Below are positions 1 through 8,343 of a stretch of DNA of 64,000 bases, piece by piece. Numbering within the stretch: position 1 is the stretch's first letter; each line of letters starts with the position of its first letter. The notes under the pieces were generated by a model. The model saw nothing but the letters and a program-made list of their open reading frames with translations, had not been told where the DNA came from and did no database searches. The position numbers were made by a program, and so were the translations under genes. This stretch comes from Clostridium acetobutylicum ATCC 824 (GTDB lineage: Bacteria; Bacillota; Clostridia; Clostridiales; Clostridiaceae), in the NCBI RefSeq assembly GCF_000008765.1, contig NC_003030.1:2700001-2764000 (forward strand), read 5' to 3'.

Positions 1-164
1 CTATAGCATCTATTACATGGTTTTTATCGCTTTCAACAATTGTTTCTATTAACAAAAATAGATTTAATAAAAAGGTTTTAAGAATTATAAATTTAATCTG
101 TGGTTTTATTATATTATTATATGGAGTGAATTTAGCATATAGCTTAATTATTCATTTCCTTTAA
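1..164 (+). CDS. LysE/RhtB-type amino acid exporter, C-terminal fragment
   Basis: Only the last 54 residues of a gene that begins before the window are present, in the frame starting at base 3 and ending in TAA at 162-164. The fragment has two hydrophobic stretches separated by a short basic loop (around NKNRFNKKVLRI), with a glycine in the last helix (NLICGFIILLYGV). That layout fits the end of LysE/RhtB translocators, which export amino acids or related solutes across the inner membrane. The family call rests on this tail alone, and another small polytopic membrane protein is possible. A strong terminator follows directly. Confidence 0.5.
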   Translation, partial: IASITWFLSLSTIVSINKNRFNKKVLRIINLICGFIILLYGVNLAYSLIIHFL

Positions 165-179
165 AATATAATACACTAA

Positions 180-230
180 ATATACAGTTCAACACACAAA
201 ATACAATGTGTGTTGAACTGTATATTTTAT
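180..230 (+). terminator. Rho-independent terminator of the partial exporter gene
   Basis: A perfect 19-bp inverted repeat (180-198 and 207-225) with an 8-base loop is followed by a short T-rich run. It lies 16 bases after the stop codon. Confidence 0.85.
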
Positions 231-306
231 GTAAAATTATAAATAATAAAAAGCATATAGACAAATAGACTTATATTCCCTGTCCAAAAATCGAATAGTA
301 TAGAAA

Positions 307-346
307 GGGCTGTTACAAAACTAAAAAAATAGTTTTGTAACAGCCC
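307..346 (-). terminator. Perfect hairpin downstream of the decayed lysozyme fragment
   Basis: The arms 307-322 and 331-346 are a perfect 16-bp inverted repeat with an 8-base loop. Read on the minus strand it is followed by TTTCTATAC, a weak T tract. It sits just beyond the stop of the minus-strand lysozyme remnant and probably was that gene's terminator. Confidence 0.6.
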
Positions 347-417
347 CATTACTTATATATTAATTATTTTACGACGCTCTTAATTAAAGTAAGTTTATTA
401 GTAAACTCCGTATTATG

Positions 418-657
418 TTAATTCTGTATTATTAGCCCGGCATCTTTTAGAATTCCTTTGTGATCTTTAATTATTGTATCCACTTTAACACCCTTCTTTT
501 TTAAAGCAGTACCTCGCCCATATATGCCATCAAACTGTATGCCCATATTGTATTGAATAATACGAGTAGATATCCTATTTACATACGGTCTATCACATAA
601 AGGTTTATTATATATTTGCTGAATTGATTTATACTTTGCTAACCCTAAAACATAGGC
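418..657 (-). pseudogene. Remnant of a GH25-type lysozyme C-terminal peptidoglycan-binding domain
   Basis: A 79-codon open stretch on the minus strand lies between two in-frame TAA codons and has no usable start. Its translation runs through IYNKP, then STRIIQYNMGIQFDGIYG, then VKVDTIIKD and LIIQN. It aligns in order with the tail of the intact GH25 lysozyme at 25537-26520 (IYSKP, ATRYIQYRVGGKLDGVYG, VKVWQSN). The second half has diverged and lost the usual GLxxDGIVG repeat. I read it as the decayed 3' end of a paralogous cell-wall hydrolase. The lysozyme catalytic domain is not found upstream. Confidence 0.7.
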
Positions 658-829
658 TTATCTTAAATAGACAAAGCGTAATAAAATAAGCCAATAATTA
701 AAAAAGCTTTGGTGCCATTACCAAGTTTTTTCTTATATTATTTAATAAATTTTTTTAATAAAACCACTGTAAATCCTTTTATTAATACCCTCTTAACTAG
801 TCTGCTGAATTTTAAAACTTACAACAAAA
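658..829. other. Non-coding stretch with possible gene debris
   Basis: No intact gene is seen. On the minus strand a frame ending at 663 reads KKLGNGTKAFLIIGLFYYAL with an in-frame stop a few codons upstream, which resembles the end of a membrane protein and may be debris. An imperfect hairpin (AAAAAAGCTTTGGT with ACCAAGTTTTTT, about 702-735) lies inside it. Confidence 0.35.
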
Positions 830-843
830 TAATACGAATAATA
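830..843 (+). promoter_or_regulatory. Putative promoter motif shared with the DUF3892 gene
   Basis: The 14-mer TAATACGAATAATA lies 57 bases before the start of the 59-residue gene. The same 14-mer occurs at 3548-3561, 34 bases before the DUF3892 gene. No good sigma-A -35 box is placed before it, so an alternative sigma factor is possible. This is inference from two occurrences only. Confidence 0.3.
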
Positions 844-900
844 CCTACGTAAATAGAACACAATAGATAGTAAGCTAAAGGTTAGGAGGTGTAATATACT

Positions 901-1080
901 ATGGCTAATAATCTATGGAAAGATCAAGTTGGTCAGCAGCTTCAAGTAGCAAATCAACAAATTACTCTTTGCCAAAGAGAGATTCAGCATGACATGGACT
1001 CACCTAAAGAACAATTATTTTTACAAAACGCTTTAGGTGCAGTATCAAAAGCATGGCAAATAATTGAATCTAACGACTAA
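901..1080 (+). CDS. Small hydrophilic protein of 59 residues, function unknown
   Basis: This is an uninterrupted ATG-to-TAA frame with an excellent ribosome binding site (AGGAGGTG, 6-7 bases before ATG) and a good terminator 35 bases after the stop, so it is very likely a real gene. The product begins MANNLWKDQV and is rich in Gln and Asn, with one Cys and two Trp. It has no signal peptide or membrane segment, and the spacing of hydrophobic residues suggests one or two amphipathic helices. I do not recognise a family. The upstream motif shared with the DUF3892 gene hints at common expression, perhaps during sporulation. Confidence 0.8.
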   Translation: MANNLWKDQVGQQLQVANQQITLCQREIQHDMDSPKEQLFLQNALGAVSKAWQIIESND

Positions 1081-1114
1081 CATTTATTATATTCAATTAT
1101 TTGTAAATATTATT

Positions 1115-1160
1115 CTAAAACACTCCGGCTTTTAGTACCTAGAGTGTTTTAGTTTTATTT
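1115..1160 (+). terminator. Terminator of the 59-residue gene
   Basis: CTAAAACACTC (1115-1125) pairs perfectly with GAGTGTTTTAG (1142-1152) and is followed by TTTTATTT. It may also act on the minus strand for the oxidoreductase gene, which ends at 1227. Confidence 0.85.
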
Positions 1161-1226
1161 AATAAAGCTGTATTCTTATCCTCTCTACACTAAACAATTT
1201 CATAAATTCCAATTTACTTTAAAGAA

Positions 1227-2672
1227 CTATATTTCATCTAGATCCTTATTAGTAGGACTTTCTATCCATTTTCCCTTATAATCATATCTTGAACCATGAC
1301 AAGGACATTCCCAAATTAATTCATCAGCATTCCACTTAAGCTCACATCCTAAATGGGCACACTTTGTTGATACTGCATACACCTTTCCATCCTTATCCTT
1401 ATAAACTCCAGCTTTTTCACCGTTATATTCTACAATTCCTCCATGGCCGTTTTGAATATCTTTTAGTTTTTCTTCCGGAATATCTATCCTTTGTGCTATG
1501 AAATTTTTCGCTGTTACCACCATATCATTTGCTGCATTTTTCATAGCTGCTGTTATATTAAGTCTTTTAGGTGAAAATATCTTTGAAAAGTCATTTTCCT
1601 TTCCAAGAATCATATCGCTTATTATCATGGCTGCCACCATAGAACTTGTCATTCCCCATTTTTTGAATCCTGTCTCAACATAAATATCAGACGTTTTAGA
1701 AGAATAGTAACCTATGTATGGTATATTGTCTAAAGGTATACAATCTTGCGCAGACCAATGATATCTTTCTATTGAATTTGGATAAAATTGCTTAGCTGCC
1801 TTTCTTAATTCCTCATAAGCTCCACCTTGTTCATTTTCACCAGTTCTACGTGCTGCACCTCCTAATATTAATAAATCCTTATAATTTCTTAAAGAGTATC
1901 CGTTTTTATCAATTCCCTTATACATACCATTTACATTTTGTGCATTTTCCAAAGCTATAACATAGGATCTTTCTTGATGCATTCTCATAAAATAATAACC
2001 TGGCGTATTTAAAAATGGATAATGAGTTGCCATTACTATTTTATTTGCTTTTATTTTTATATTATTTTTTGTAACTACAGTATTATCTTCAGTAATATCA
2101 AGTGCTGTTGTATTTTCATAAATGGTTAACTTTTCTGAAATAGCTTTTAAGAACTTAAGAGGATTAAACTGTGCCTGATTATTAAATTTTAAAGCCTTTT
2201 TAACATTTACAGGAAGATTTACTTCATCTATTAACTCTGCTGCAATTCCTACTTTTTTTGCTGCATTATATTCATCTTCAAGTCCTTGAACGTTATCAAA
2301 GGAATACAAATATGCATCCTTCTTTTCATAGTCACAATCAATTCCTTCTTCATCAATTACCTCTTTATATTTTTTTATTGCAAGTTCATTAGCCTTAGCG
2401 TACTGCTTTGCAGCTTCTTCACCAAACTCTTTAATTAATTTATCATAAATTAAATCATGTTGGCTGGTTATTTTAGCTGTTGTATTCTTAGTAACTCCAG
2501 AAGCTATAGCTTTAGCATCAATTACAACAACCTCTCTACCACTTTTATTAAGCATATATGCTGTTAATATTCCAGCCATTCCGGCTCCAATAACAAGAAT
2601 ATCACAATTGATATTTTTATCTAAGGCCTCTCTTTTTTTAAACTTAATTTCCGAACTCCATACACTTTCCAT
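1227..2672 (-). CDS. FAD-dependent oxidoreductase with C-terminal Rieske [2Fe-2S] domain
   Basis: The 481-residue protein has an N-terminal dinucleotide-binding motif (VIGAGMAGILTAYML, about 27-41) followed by a D-amino-acid-oxidase-type FAD fold to about residue 380. The C-terminal 80 residues are a Rieske domain with cluster ligands in CAHLGC and CPCHGS. The fusion is a known architecture in Firmicutes (FAD-dependent oxidoreductase plus Rieske), and its substrate is unknown. The fusion implies electron transfer between FAD and the 2Fe-2S centre. The first residues lack a signal peptide, so it is cytoplasmic. The start is supported by GAGGTGATT six bases upstream of ATG. The gene is monocistronic. 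Confidence 0.9.
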   Translation of the reverse strand: MESVWSSEIKFKKREALDKNINCDILVIGAGMAGILTAYMLNKSGREVVVIDAKAIASGVTKNTTAKITSQHDLIYDKLIKEFGEEAAKQYAKANELAIKKYKEVIDEEGIDCDYEKKDAYLYSFDNVQGLEDEYNAAKKVGIAAELIDEVNLPVNVKKALKFNNQAQFNPLKFLKAISEKLTIYENTTALDITEDNTVVTKNNIKIKANKIVMATHYPFLNTPGYYFMRMHQERSYVIALENAQNVNGMYKGIDKNGYSLRNYKDLLILGGAARRTGENEQGGAYEELRKAAKQFYPNSIERYHWSAQDCIPLDNIPYIGYYSSKTSDIYVETGFKKWGMTSSMVAAMIISDMILGKENDFSKIFSPKRLNITAAMKNAANDMVVTAKNFIAQRIDIPEEKLKDIQNGHGGIVEYNGEKAGVYKDKDGKVYAVSTKCAHLGCELKWNADELIWECPCHGSRYDYKGKWIESPTNKDLDEI

Positions 2673-2819
2673 ACAATCACCTCATGTATAGTATTCCACT
2701 TTTTTATCTACCATACACAAATTTGTATTAATTATTAACCATATTCCGAATAGCATTTTATTATTCCTTGCAATACTTATCAAACCAATTTGATGAGCTA
2801 TCCATTAGTTTAAGTAGGA

Positions 2820-2863
2820 AAAAAATTAGCTTCACTATTTTTGAATTAAAAATAGTGAAGCTA
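2820..2863 (-). terminator. Terminator of the secreted-protein gene
   Basis: A perfect 16-bp inverted repeat (2827-2842 and 2848-2863) with a 5-base loop is followed on the minus strand by AATTTTTTTCC. Confidence 0.85.
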
Positions 2864-2915
2864 TATAAATTATGTAATTATACTATATTTTTTACTCTTA
2901 TTTTATTATAAAAAA

Positions 2916-3380
2916 TTAAGGCAATACTATATCTATAAAATCACCAATTGAATTTTTATATGCGTCTTTTGCATTTACCATAATCCTGTGATTTCCAGAT
3001 TTCAGATTGTTAAATATGATTTCATAGGAGGTTGTATCACTCTCAACATCGCATCCCCATGAATATATATCTTTATCATCAGTATTGTTGTTAACATCAT
3101 AATCGCATAAATATTTTCCATCAACATATATACTCAAAGGTCCTAAATTATTAGTTTTATTCACCAAAATACAAGGATACTTAGTAGTTAAACTAATAGG
3201 ATCAAACTCGTTTTGTTGATAATTATTAACTCTACCATAGTCTCCATATAAGGATTTATATGCAGAATTGACACCTAGTATTTTCATATTACAAACTTCT
3301 GCAAATGCAGCTTTACTTGGTATAAGTCCTACCACCACAAATAATGTAAAAATAGCAAATGTAATAATTTTTTTTCTCAT
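2916..3380 (-). CDS. Secreted protein of unknown function
   Basis: The 154-residue product begins with a classical Sec signal peptide: MRKK, a hydrophobic core to about residue 20, and a likely AFA cleavage site near residue 27. No lipobox is seen. The mature part is about 127 residues, rich in Asn, Asp and Tyr, with four cysteines in the mature chain that could form disulfides outside the cell. Its C-terminal third (NLKSGNHRIMVNAKD) looks like the last strands of an immunoglobulin-like beta sandwich, which is inference only. The ribosome binding site is GGAGGA. A private terminator follows, so it is monocistronic. Confidence 0.75.
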   Translation of the reverse strand: MRKKIITFAIFTLFVVVGLIPSKAAFAEVCNMKILGVNSAYKSLYGDYGRVNNYQQNEFDPISLTTKYPCILVNKTNNLGPLSIYVDGKYLCDYDVNNNTDDKDIYSWGCDVESDTTSYEIIFNNLKSGNHRIMVNAKDAYKNSIGDFIDIVLP

Positions 3381-3547
3381 AATATTATTCCTCCATTTAT
3401 TATTTATAATAATATTTTACCATAAAATACATTATAATGAAAAAGCATTTTATGCATATACACTAATTTCAACATTCTGTTTTTATAGTATTTAATGATA
3501 GTAATTTTCTTTTTCTGCTATTTTTTAATAAGAATAGTACGTAATAT

Positions 3548-3561
3548 TAATACGAATAATA
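3548..3561 (+). promoter_or_regulatory. Second copy of the shared promoter-like motif
   Basis: TAATACGAATAATA is identical to the copy at 830-843 and lies 34 bases before the DUF3892 start codon, a distance suited to a -10 region. Confidence 0.3.
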
Positions 3562-3595
3562 TTAGTACAATAAATATTATTTGTGAGGTGTTAAT

Positions 3596-3826
3596 ATGAA
3601 TGATAAATCTAAAGTTATAAAGGTAAAGAAAAATTCCGAGGGTGATATAACCGATGTAATGCTTGAAAATGGAAATGTGTATTCAATAGATGAGGCAATA
3701 ACAATGGCAAAAGATCATTTAATAGATGGTGTAAACGTTGCTAAGGCACGAAGTGGAAGGGAATATTTAAGAAGCAATCCCAATGGAGATGAAGGAGATA
3801 ATTTAGATAATAAACCAACTTTTTAA
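3596..3826 (+). CDS. DUF3892-type small protein
   Basis: A 76-residue hydrophilic protein. The first 60 residues (VIKVKKNSEGDITDVMLENG, then IDEAITMAKDHLIDGV) match what I recall of DUF3892: two beta strands with a turn, then a helix and a closing segment that often contains an Arg-Ser rich motif. The tail from residue 60 is acidic and probably disordered. The family's biochemical role is unknown. The ribosome binding site is GAGGTG, and a terminator follows about 120 bases downstream. Confidence 0.75.
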   Translation: MNDKSKVIKVKKNSEGDITDVMLENGNVYSIDEAITMAKDHLIDGVNVAKARSGREYLRSNPNGDEGDNLDNKPTF

Positions 3827-3948
3827 AGCTTTGTAACTTGCTACTTTTAAAGCCACTAAAAATATGTTTTACTAGTAATCAATTTTGATAAAGTATACGG
3901 TAGATTATTAATTATGCATGAAGAACTACTTACTAAATAAAAAATTCA

Positions 3949-3998
3949 ATATATTAAGAATACCTGTTCTTAAAGGCATTCTTAATATATATTTTTTA
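3949..3998 (+). terminator. Terminator downstream of the DUF3892 gene
   Basis: The 13-bp arms 3949-3961 and 3978-3990 (ATATATTAAGAAT and its complement) are followed by ATTTTTTAAA. Confidence 0.75.
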
Positions 3999-4073
3999 AA
4001 ACTTATCATAAAAAATAATTTTACATACAAAAATTTGATACATTCTCTTTAGGTTTTTATGCATTATTTCTAT

Positions 4074-4322
4074 CTAATAAGTAAACCTCTCTATAATTGA
4101 TATTATCAATTCATTAATTTGATTAGTTTTATACGGTGAAATTGCATTTAATATAGCTGGTGACATAGGTATCAATGTATTAACGAAATGATAAACCATA
4201 TCTCTTTTTTTTGACATTAGAATAGTACTTCTGGTGTAAAACTCATATAACTTTTGCAGGTTATCATACTGAGTTGGTTTATAAATAAAGTAAATCTTCA
4301 CAAAATACCCCCAAAATTTCAT
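4074..4322 (-). CDS. Hypothetical 82-residue protein
   Basis: An open frame from ATG to TAG. It is basic and aromatic near the N-terminus (MKFWGYFVKIYFIYKP), followed by a predicted helical region. No clear ribosome binding site precedes the start, and I recognise no family. It could be the end of a larger decayed gene or a spurious frame. It is listed because it fills an otherwise empty interval and overlaps no stronger gene. Confidence 0.4.
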   Translation of the reverse strand: MKFWGYFVKIYFIYKPTQYDNLQKLYEFYTRSTILMSKKRDMVYHFVNTLIPMSPAILNAISPYKTNQINELIISIIERFTY

Positions 4323-4385
4323 GCTAGATATAATACTTCATTAATACTAAAATATTATCCTTAGATCATATTATGAATGATTCCT

Positions 4386-4413
4386 GTAAAAATACGGTAA
4401 TAGTTTTACTGTA
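4386..4413 (-). terminator. Terminator of the duplicated membrane protein gene
   Basis: On the minus strand TACAGTAA pairs with TTACCGTA (one G-U pair) across a short loop and is followed by TTTTTACAGG. It lies 24 bases after the stop codon at 4437. Confidence 0.6.
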
Positions 4414-4436
4414 TAATATCAATGCTTATTACTATA

Positions 4437-5693
4437 CTATTTGTAATCAAGTTTTCTAACTCCAAGAGCATTATTTTTCCAAAGAATATCTTTAACCATT
4501 TCTACCTTACTATCATCACATTCTATAATAAGGACAACTTCTGATCTTTCACTACACTTTTGTTCATCTCTGTATTTTCGGGTTACAATTAGCTTAATTA
4601 CAAATCCTACACATGAGCATGATACTATACCAATTAGTCCCCATAATATTGGTCCCCACTTCAAAACAAATCCATATATACTTCCAAATATTCCACCTAT
4701 AACCGCAAGTATAGACGGTAAATCAAATAAGCTCAAACCGTCTGAACTTTGAATACTATCAAATAGCATTCTTTCCTCTCCTTTTTTATCCATAGGTATA
4801 GACATTATTCTCTCTTTCTTAATACCTTTCATTTCAATTGCCGTAATAGCTAATTCTAAATACACCGAATGTTCAAAAGTAGAAATAACGTACATCTTAT
4901 CCCCTCTTATATTATCTTTCAATGGCATTACAAAGTTTGGATCTTGGTACTCACTTTCTAAAAATTTGGCTTGTTCCCAATCATATAGTTTATTATTTTC
5001 AACTGTATTCACATAAGCATCATATATTGAAAAAAAATATATTGATGGTATATTTAAAAACCACTGAATATTTAATACCATTTTTGCTTTTCCAAAGTTA
5101 CCTAGTAATGTATAGTAGACAGATACCATAAATTTAGACTCATAACATACAAAAATCCATGCTGATACAACGAAGACAGCTGTAATAAGTCTATGAATAT
5201 AAAGCTGACCAGAACCTGGCGTTAATATTGACCATACCACTGAAACCCATGGGTTTCTCTTATCTAAATAATTTATTTCTAATGTATCGATTTTAAATGA
5301 TTTAATATCTTTAGCTTCCCTTGCTGCTAATATATATGAATGATTTATATCTATAGTTGTTCTGTAACTATCCCATATTGAAAAAATGTATGTTGGAATA
5401 TAAAAAAATACCCATCTTATATCTGCAATTTGCTTTACTTTATTAAAATCTCCTATAAATGAATAAAATATTAGAAGATTTATATGTGATTTGTAATTTA
5501 TAAGTAGCTCCCAACCAAATAGTAAAAATCCTCGTAAATACTTTGATAGTAATAAATGCCCCATTCCTGGAAATGCTACTGACCAAGCAGCAATCACAAA
5601 AGGATTTCTTAAATGCAGCTGTGTTGTTCCTAATACGCTGAGGTATGCAACTGTTCTTCTTGCATAAGACTTACCATTCTTCAAACCATTCAT
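4437..5693 (-). CDS. Polytopic membrane protein with an internal duplication
   Basis: The 418-residue protein contains two copies of one membrane unit. Copy 1 spans about residues 29-117 (RNPFVIAAWSVAFPGMGHLL, ending FSIWDSYRTTIDIN). Copy 2 spans about 146-235 (RNPWVSVVWSILTPGSGQLY, ending FSIYDAYVNTVENN). Both begin with RNP, carry PGxGxL near the first helix, then a GDFNKVK or GNFGKAK loop, and end in a helix with a conserved aspartate. The C-terminal part (about 270-418) is different. It has a soluble segment, two further membrane helices (about 325-370) and a final small alpha-beta domain, so it may sense or bind a partner. The duplicated unit resembles small TM2-like scaffolding families. 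Function is unknown. The gene is single, with RBS AAAGGAG. Confidence 0.8.
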   Translation of the reverse strand: MNGLKNGKSYARRTVAYLSVLGTTQLHLRNPFVIAAWSVAFPGMGHLLLSKYLRGFLLFGWELLINYKSHINLLIFYSFIGDFNKVKQIADIRWVFFYIPTYIFSIWDSYRTTIDINHSYILAAREAKDIKSFKIDTLEINYLDKRNPWVSVVWSILTPGSGQLYIHRLITAVFVVSAWIFVCYESKFMVSVYYTLLGNFGKAKMVLNIQWFLNIPSIYFFSIYDAYVNTVENNKLYDWEQAKFLESEYQDPNFVMPLKDNIRGDKMYVISTFEHSVYLELAITAIEMKGIKKERIMSIPMDKKGEERMLFDSIQSSDGLSLFDLPSILAVIGGIFGSIYGFVLKWGPILWGLIGIVSCSCVGFVIKLIVTRKYRDEQKCSERSEVVLIIECDDSKVEMVKDILWKNNALGVRKLDYK

Positions 5694-5828
5694 GTCTAAC
5701 TCCTTTTAAAATACGTTCCTATATATTATTAACATATTTTTTATAACTAAACCTTATTTTTAACCATACAAAAATATTGATTTAAAGTAAATTGATTATT
5801 AAATATTGTAGTAATATTCTTACTATGG

Positions 5829-5837
5829 TGATATAAT
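5829..5837 (+). promoter_or_regulatory. Extended -10 promoter for speD-speE
   Basis: TGATATAAT is a perfect extended -10 element (TGnTATAAT) 40 bases before the speD start. No well-spaced -35 is seen, as is common for extended -10 promoters. Confidence 0.5.
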
Positions 5838-5876
5838 AATACCGATTTATTTATTAGGAGGGGTTGGGTAAATATA

Positions 5877-6701
5877 ATGAAAGTAAACATTGATAATAAA
5901 ATAAAGCTTCATGGTTTCAATAATTTAACTAAAACATTATCATTTAATATGTATGATATATGTTATGCAAAATCAGCAGAAGATAGAGAAGCCTACATCT
6001 CTTATATAGATGAGCAATATAATGCGGATCGTCTTACAGAAATTCTCACAAACGTCACTGAAATTATAGGTGCCAATATTTTAAATATTGCAAAACAAGA
6101 CTATGACCCTCAAGGTGCTAGTGTTACTATTCTTGTATGCGAAAATCCCATAGAAGAAGAACGTAAGGAAGCCTTGGTAAAAGAAACTCCTGGTCCTCTT
6201 CCTGAAATCGTACTTGCCCATTTAGATAAAAGTCATATTACAGTGCACACCTACCCTGAATATCATCCTGATGAAGGTATTTGCACTTTCAGGGCTGATA
6301 TAGACGTATCAACCTGTGGAATGATATCTCCTTTAAGAGCTTTAAATTATTTAGTTCACTCTTTCGAAGCTGATATTATGACTATGGACTATAGGGTACG
6401 TGGTTTTACTAGAGATATTACTGGTCGTAAATTATTTATTGATCATAAAATCAACTCCATTCAAAACTACATACCAAGTAATATAAAAACCAAATATAAT
6501 ATGATTGATGTAAATGTTTACCAAGAAAATATTTTTCATACAAAATGTAGGCTAAAGCAATTCGACCTAGATAACTACCTATTTGGATATACTAAAAAAG
6601 ATTTGTATCCAAAAGAAAGAAAGAAAATAACTCATAAGCTAAAAAAAGAAATGGATGAAATATTCTATGGAAAAAACTTTGATGAAGTATATTATAAATA
6701 A
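5877..6701 (+). CDS. speD: S-adenosylmethionine decarboxylase proenzyme (long, E. coli type)
   Basis: Makes decarboxylated S-adenosylmethionine, the aminopropyl donor for spermidine synthesis by the neighbouring speE. The 274-residue length fits the long E. coli-type class, not the short Bacillus class. The autocleavage site is visible as LDKSHITVH, where Ser119 would become the pyruvoyl group after cleavage from Lys118. The downstream [17 protein letters not shown] holds the conserved Cys147. Two chains would result, of about 118 and 156 residues. The ATG is 15 bases from AGGAGG, which is long, but no other in-frame start exists. speE follows 18 bases after the stop codon. Confidence 0.93.
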   Translation: MKVNIDNKIKLHGFNNLTKTLSFNMYDICYAKSAEDREAYISYIDEQYNADRLTEILTNVTEIIGANILNIAKQDYDPQGASVTILVCENPIEEERKEALVKETPGPLPEIVLAHLDKSHITVHTYPEYHPDEGICTFRADIDVSTCGMISPLRALNYLVHSFEADIMTMDYRVRGFTRDITGRKLFIDHKINSIQNYIPSNIKTKYNMIDVNVYQENIFHTKCRLKQFDLDNYLFGYTKKDLYPKERKKITHKLKKEMDEIFYGKNFDEVYYK

Positions 6702-6719
6702 ATGCAACGGAGGAATATT

Positions 6720-7580
6720 ATGTTAGATCTTTGGTATTCAGAAAGTCATGCAGATGACACAAAATTTTCAATAAGAGTAAAGGAACATTTATACAGTGAA
6801 AAAACACCTTTTCAGCAAATAGATTTTTTTAAAAGTGAAACTTTTGGAACCTTTTTTACACTTGATGGCTACATAATGATGACTGAAAAAGATGAATTTA
6901 TATATCATGAAATGATTACTCACGTTCCAATGGCTGTTAATCCTAAGATAAAAAAAGTTTTAATAGTTGGTGGCGGTGATGGAGGAACTTCAAGAGAAAT
7001 TTTAAGATACAACACTATAGAAAAAGTAGATATGGTTGAAATCGATGAAAGAGTTGTACGACTTTGTCAAAAATATTTAACCCAAACTTCCTGCAAACTT
7101 GATAATGACTCTAGACTTACTATGCATTTTGAGGATGGTAAGGAATTTGTTAAAAGAGCTGAAACTGGTTTTTACGACTTGATTCTTGTAGATTCAACAG
7201 ATCCTATTGGCCCTGGCGAAGGTCTATTTACTAATGAATTCTATAGAGACTGCGAAAGAATTCTTAGTGATGATGGAATTTTAATAAATCAGCATGAAAG
7301 CCCATATTATAAGGATTACTGCCATGAAATGAAGAGAGCTCACAGTAAAATAAAAGATAAATTTCCTATTTCAATGGTTTATCAATTTCATATGCCAACT
7401 TATGCCTCTGGGCACTGGCTGTTTGGCTTTGCATCCAAAAAATATCATCCTTTAAATAATTTAAACGCTGATAGTTGGAATAGTCTTGGACTTAAAACAA
7501 AGTACTATAATACAAACTTACATAAAGGTGCATTTGCACTTCCAAACTACGTTATTGATGAGTTAGAAAAAACTGAGTAA
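6720..7580 (+). CDS. speE: Spermidine synthase (putrescine aminopropyltransferase)
   Basis: Transfers the aminopropyl group from decarboxylated S-adenosylmethionine to putrescine. Motifs in order are LWYSES near the N-terminus, the nucleoside-binding loop GGGDGGTSREIL, the acidic site VDSTDPIGPGEGLF, and QHESPYY. The frame is open from 6702, but that ATG directly abuts the speD stop and precedes the ribosome binding site CGGAGGA. The ATG at 6720 has correct spacing and gives 286 residues, the normal family length. It is co-transcribed with speD and followed by a strong terminator. Confidence 0.95.
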   Translation: MLDLWYSESHADDTKFSIRVKEHLYSEKTPFQQIDFFKSETFGTFFTLDGYIMMTEKDEFIYHEMITHVPMAVNPKIKKVLIVGGGDGGTSREILRYNTIEKVDMVEIDERVVRLCQKYLTQTSCKLDNDSRLTMHFEDGKEFVKRAETGFYDLILVDSTDPIGPGEGLFTNEFYRDCERILSDDGILINQHESPYYKDYCHEMKRAHSKIKDKFPISMVYQFHMPTYASGHWLFGFASKKYHPLNNLNADSWNSLGLKTKYYNTNLHKGAFALPNYVIDELEKTE

Positions 7581-7583
7581 AGA

Positions 7584-7630
7584 AAAAGCTTATCCATTAG
7601 TATATATTTTAATGGATAAGCTTTTCTTAT
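7584..7630 (+). terminator. Terminator of the speD-speE operon
   Basis: Perfect 16-bp arms AAAAGCTTATCCATTA (7584-7599) and its complement (7610-7625), starting four bases after the stop. Confidence 0.9.
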
Positions 7631-7842
7631 ATACTATTTATGTTTAGGATATAATAATGGCACCCCTCTTACTGTAAAACTGTCTACCAATAAGTGTGAT
7701 AAATAAAACCCCTCATATATTTTTTTGCCTTTACAAGGCTTAAATACTTATACTTAAGTTTATTTTTTATTGTTTATTTCTTTCAACGAACTTGCAATAT
7801 AAATTTGCTAATTATATAAATTAAATCACCAAAGAATTTCTT

Positions 7843-8343
7843 TCATCTAAGCGTAACCAACTTCACCAAATACATAATTAGGCTTGGAGGTCTATCATCC
7901 CCATAAAAGTAGCAGGAAAGTACATCATCAAGCCAAATTATTAATATTGGAAGCACATACCACCATATGCAATTCTTAAGCTCTATTTGTCCCATAAAAT
8001 TAAATCTGTCTTTACTATAATCCCAAAGATGTAAACCTAAATATAAATTAAAGAATATACCTGAAAATAATTCTACTAAAGTTATAGTAGTTCCACCAAT
8101 TAAGACTTGCTTCCACATTTTTAAATTATAATACCCTGGCCTATCATTTAGCCCTCCTATAATAACGCCGCATAAACCACCAACCAAAAACATCCACAGA
8201 CTTGTAAATCCCATAAGTGAAAGTGGTTTAATCCCCTCATATCCTACTAATTGTTGGCCATGAGCTCTTGCAAGAACTTCCACATCCATATAAATGCCTC
8301 CAAATATTAAAAAGTGAATTATTTTGTTTTTTAAATATTTCAT
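7843..8343 (-). CDS. Membrane protein, resembles the putative ABC-transporter type IV (CmpB) family
   Basis: The 166-residue protein has about four membrane helices. Features recalled from the small CmpB-type membrane family are visible: GGLNDRPG after the second helix, then a helix ending in LYLGLHLWDYS, a short loop with GQI, and a tryptophan-rich last helix (NCIWWYVLPILIIWLDD). The family name is historical and transport activity is not shown. The start has a good ribosome binding site (AAAGGAG). No partner ATPase lies nearby. It is monocistronic, and the family call is moderate. Confidence 0.55.
   Translation of the reverse strand: MKYLKNKIIHFLIFGGIYMDVEVLARAHGQQLVGYEGIKPLSLMGFTSLWMFLVGGLCGVIIGGLNDRPGYYNLKMWKQVLIGGTTITLVELFSGIFFNLYLGLHLWDYSKDRFNFMGQIELKNCIWWYVLPILIIWLDDVLSCYFYGDDRPPSLIMYLVKLVTLR

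Noticed and set aside
307-346. Terminal inverted repeat of an insertion sequence, suggested by GGGCTGTTACAAAACT
   Set aside because: No transposase remnant and no second end were found. The hairpin is explained as a terminator after the lysozyme fragment.
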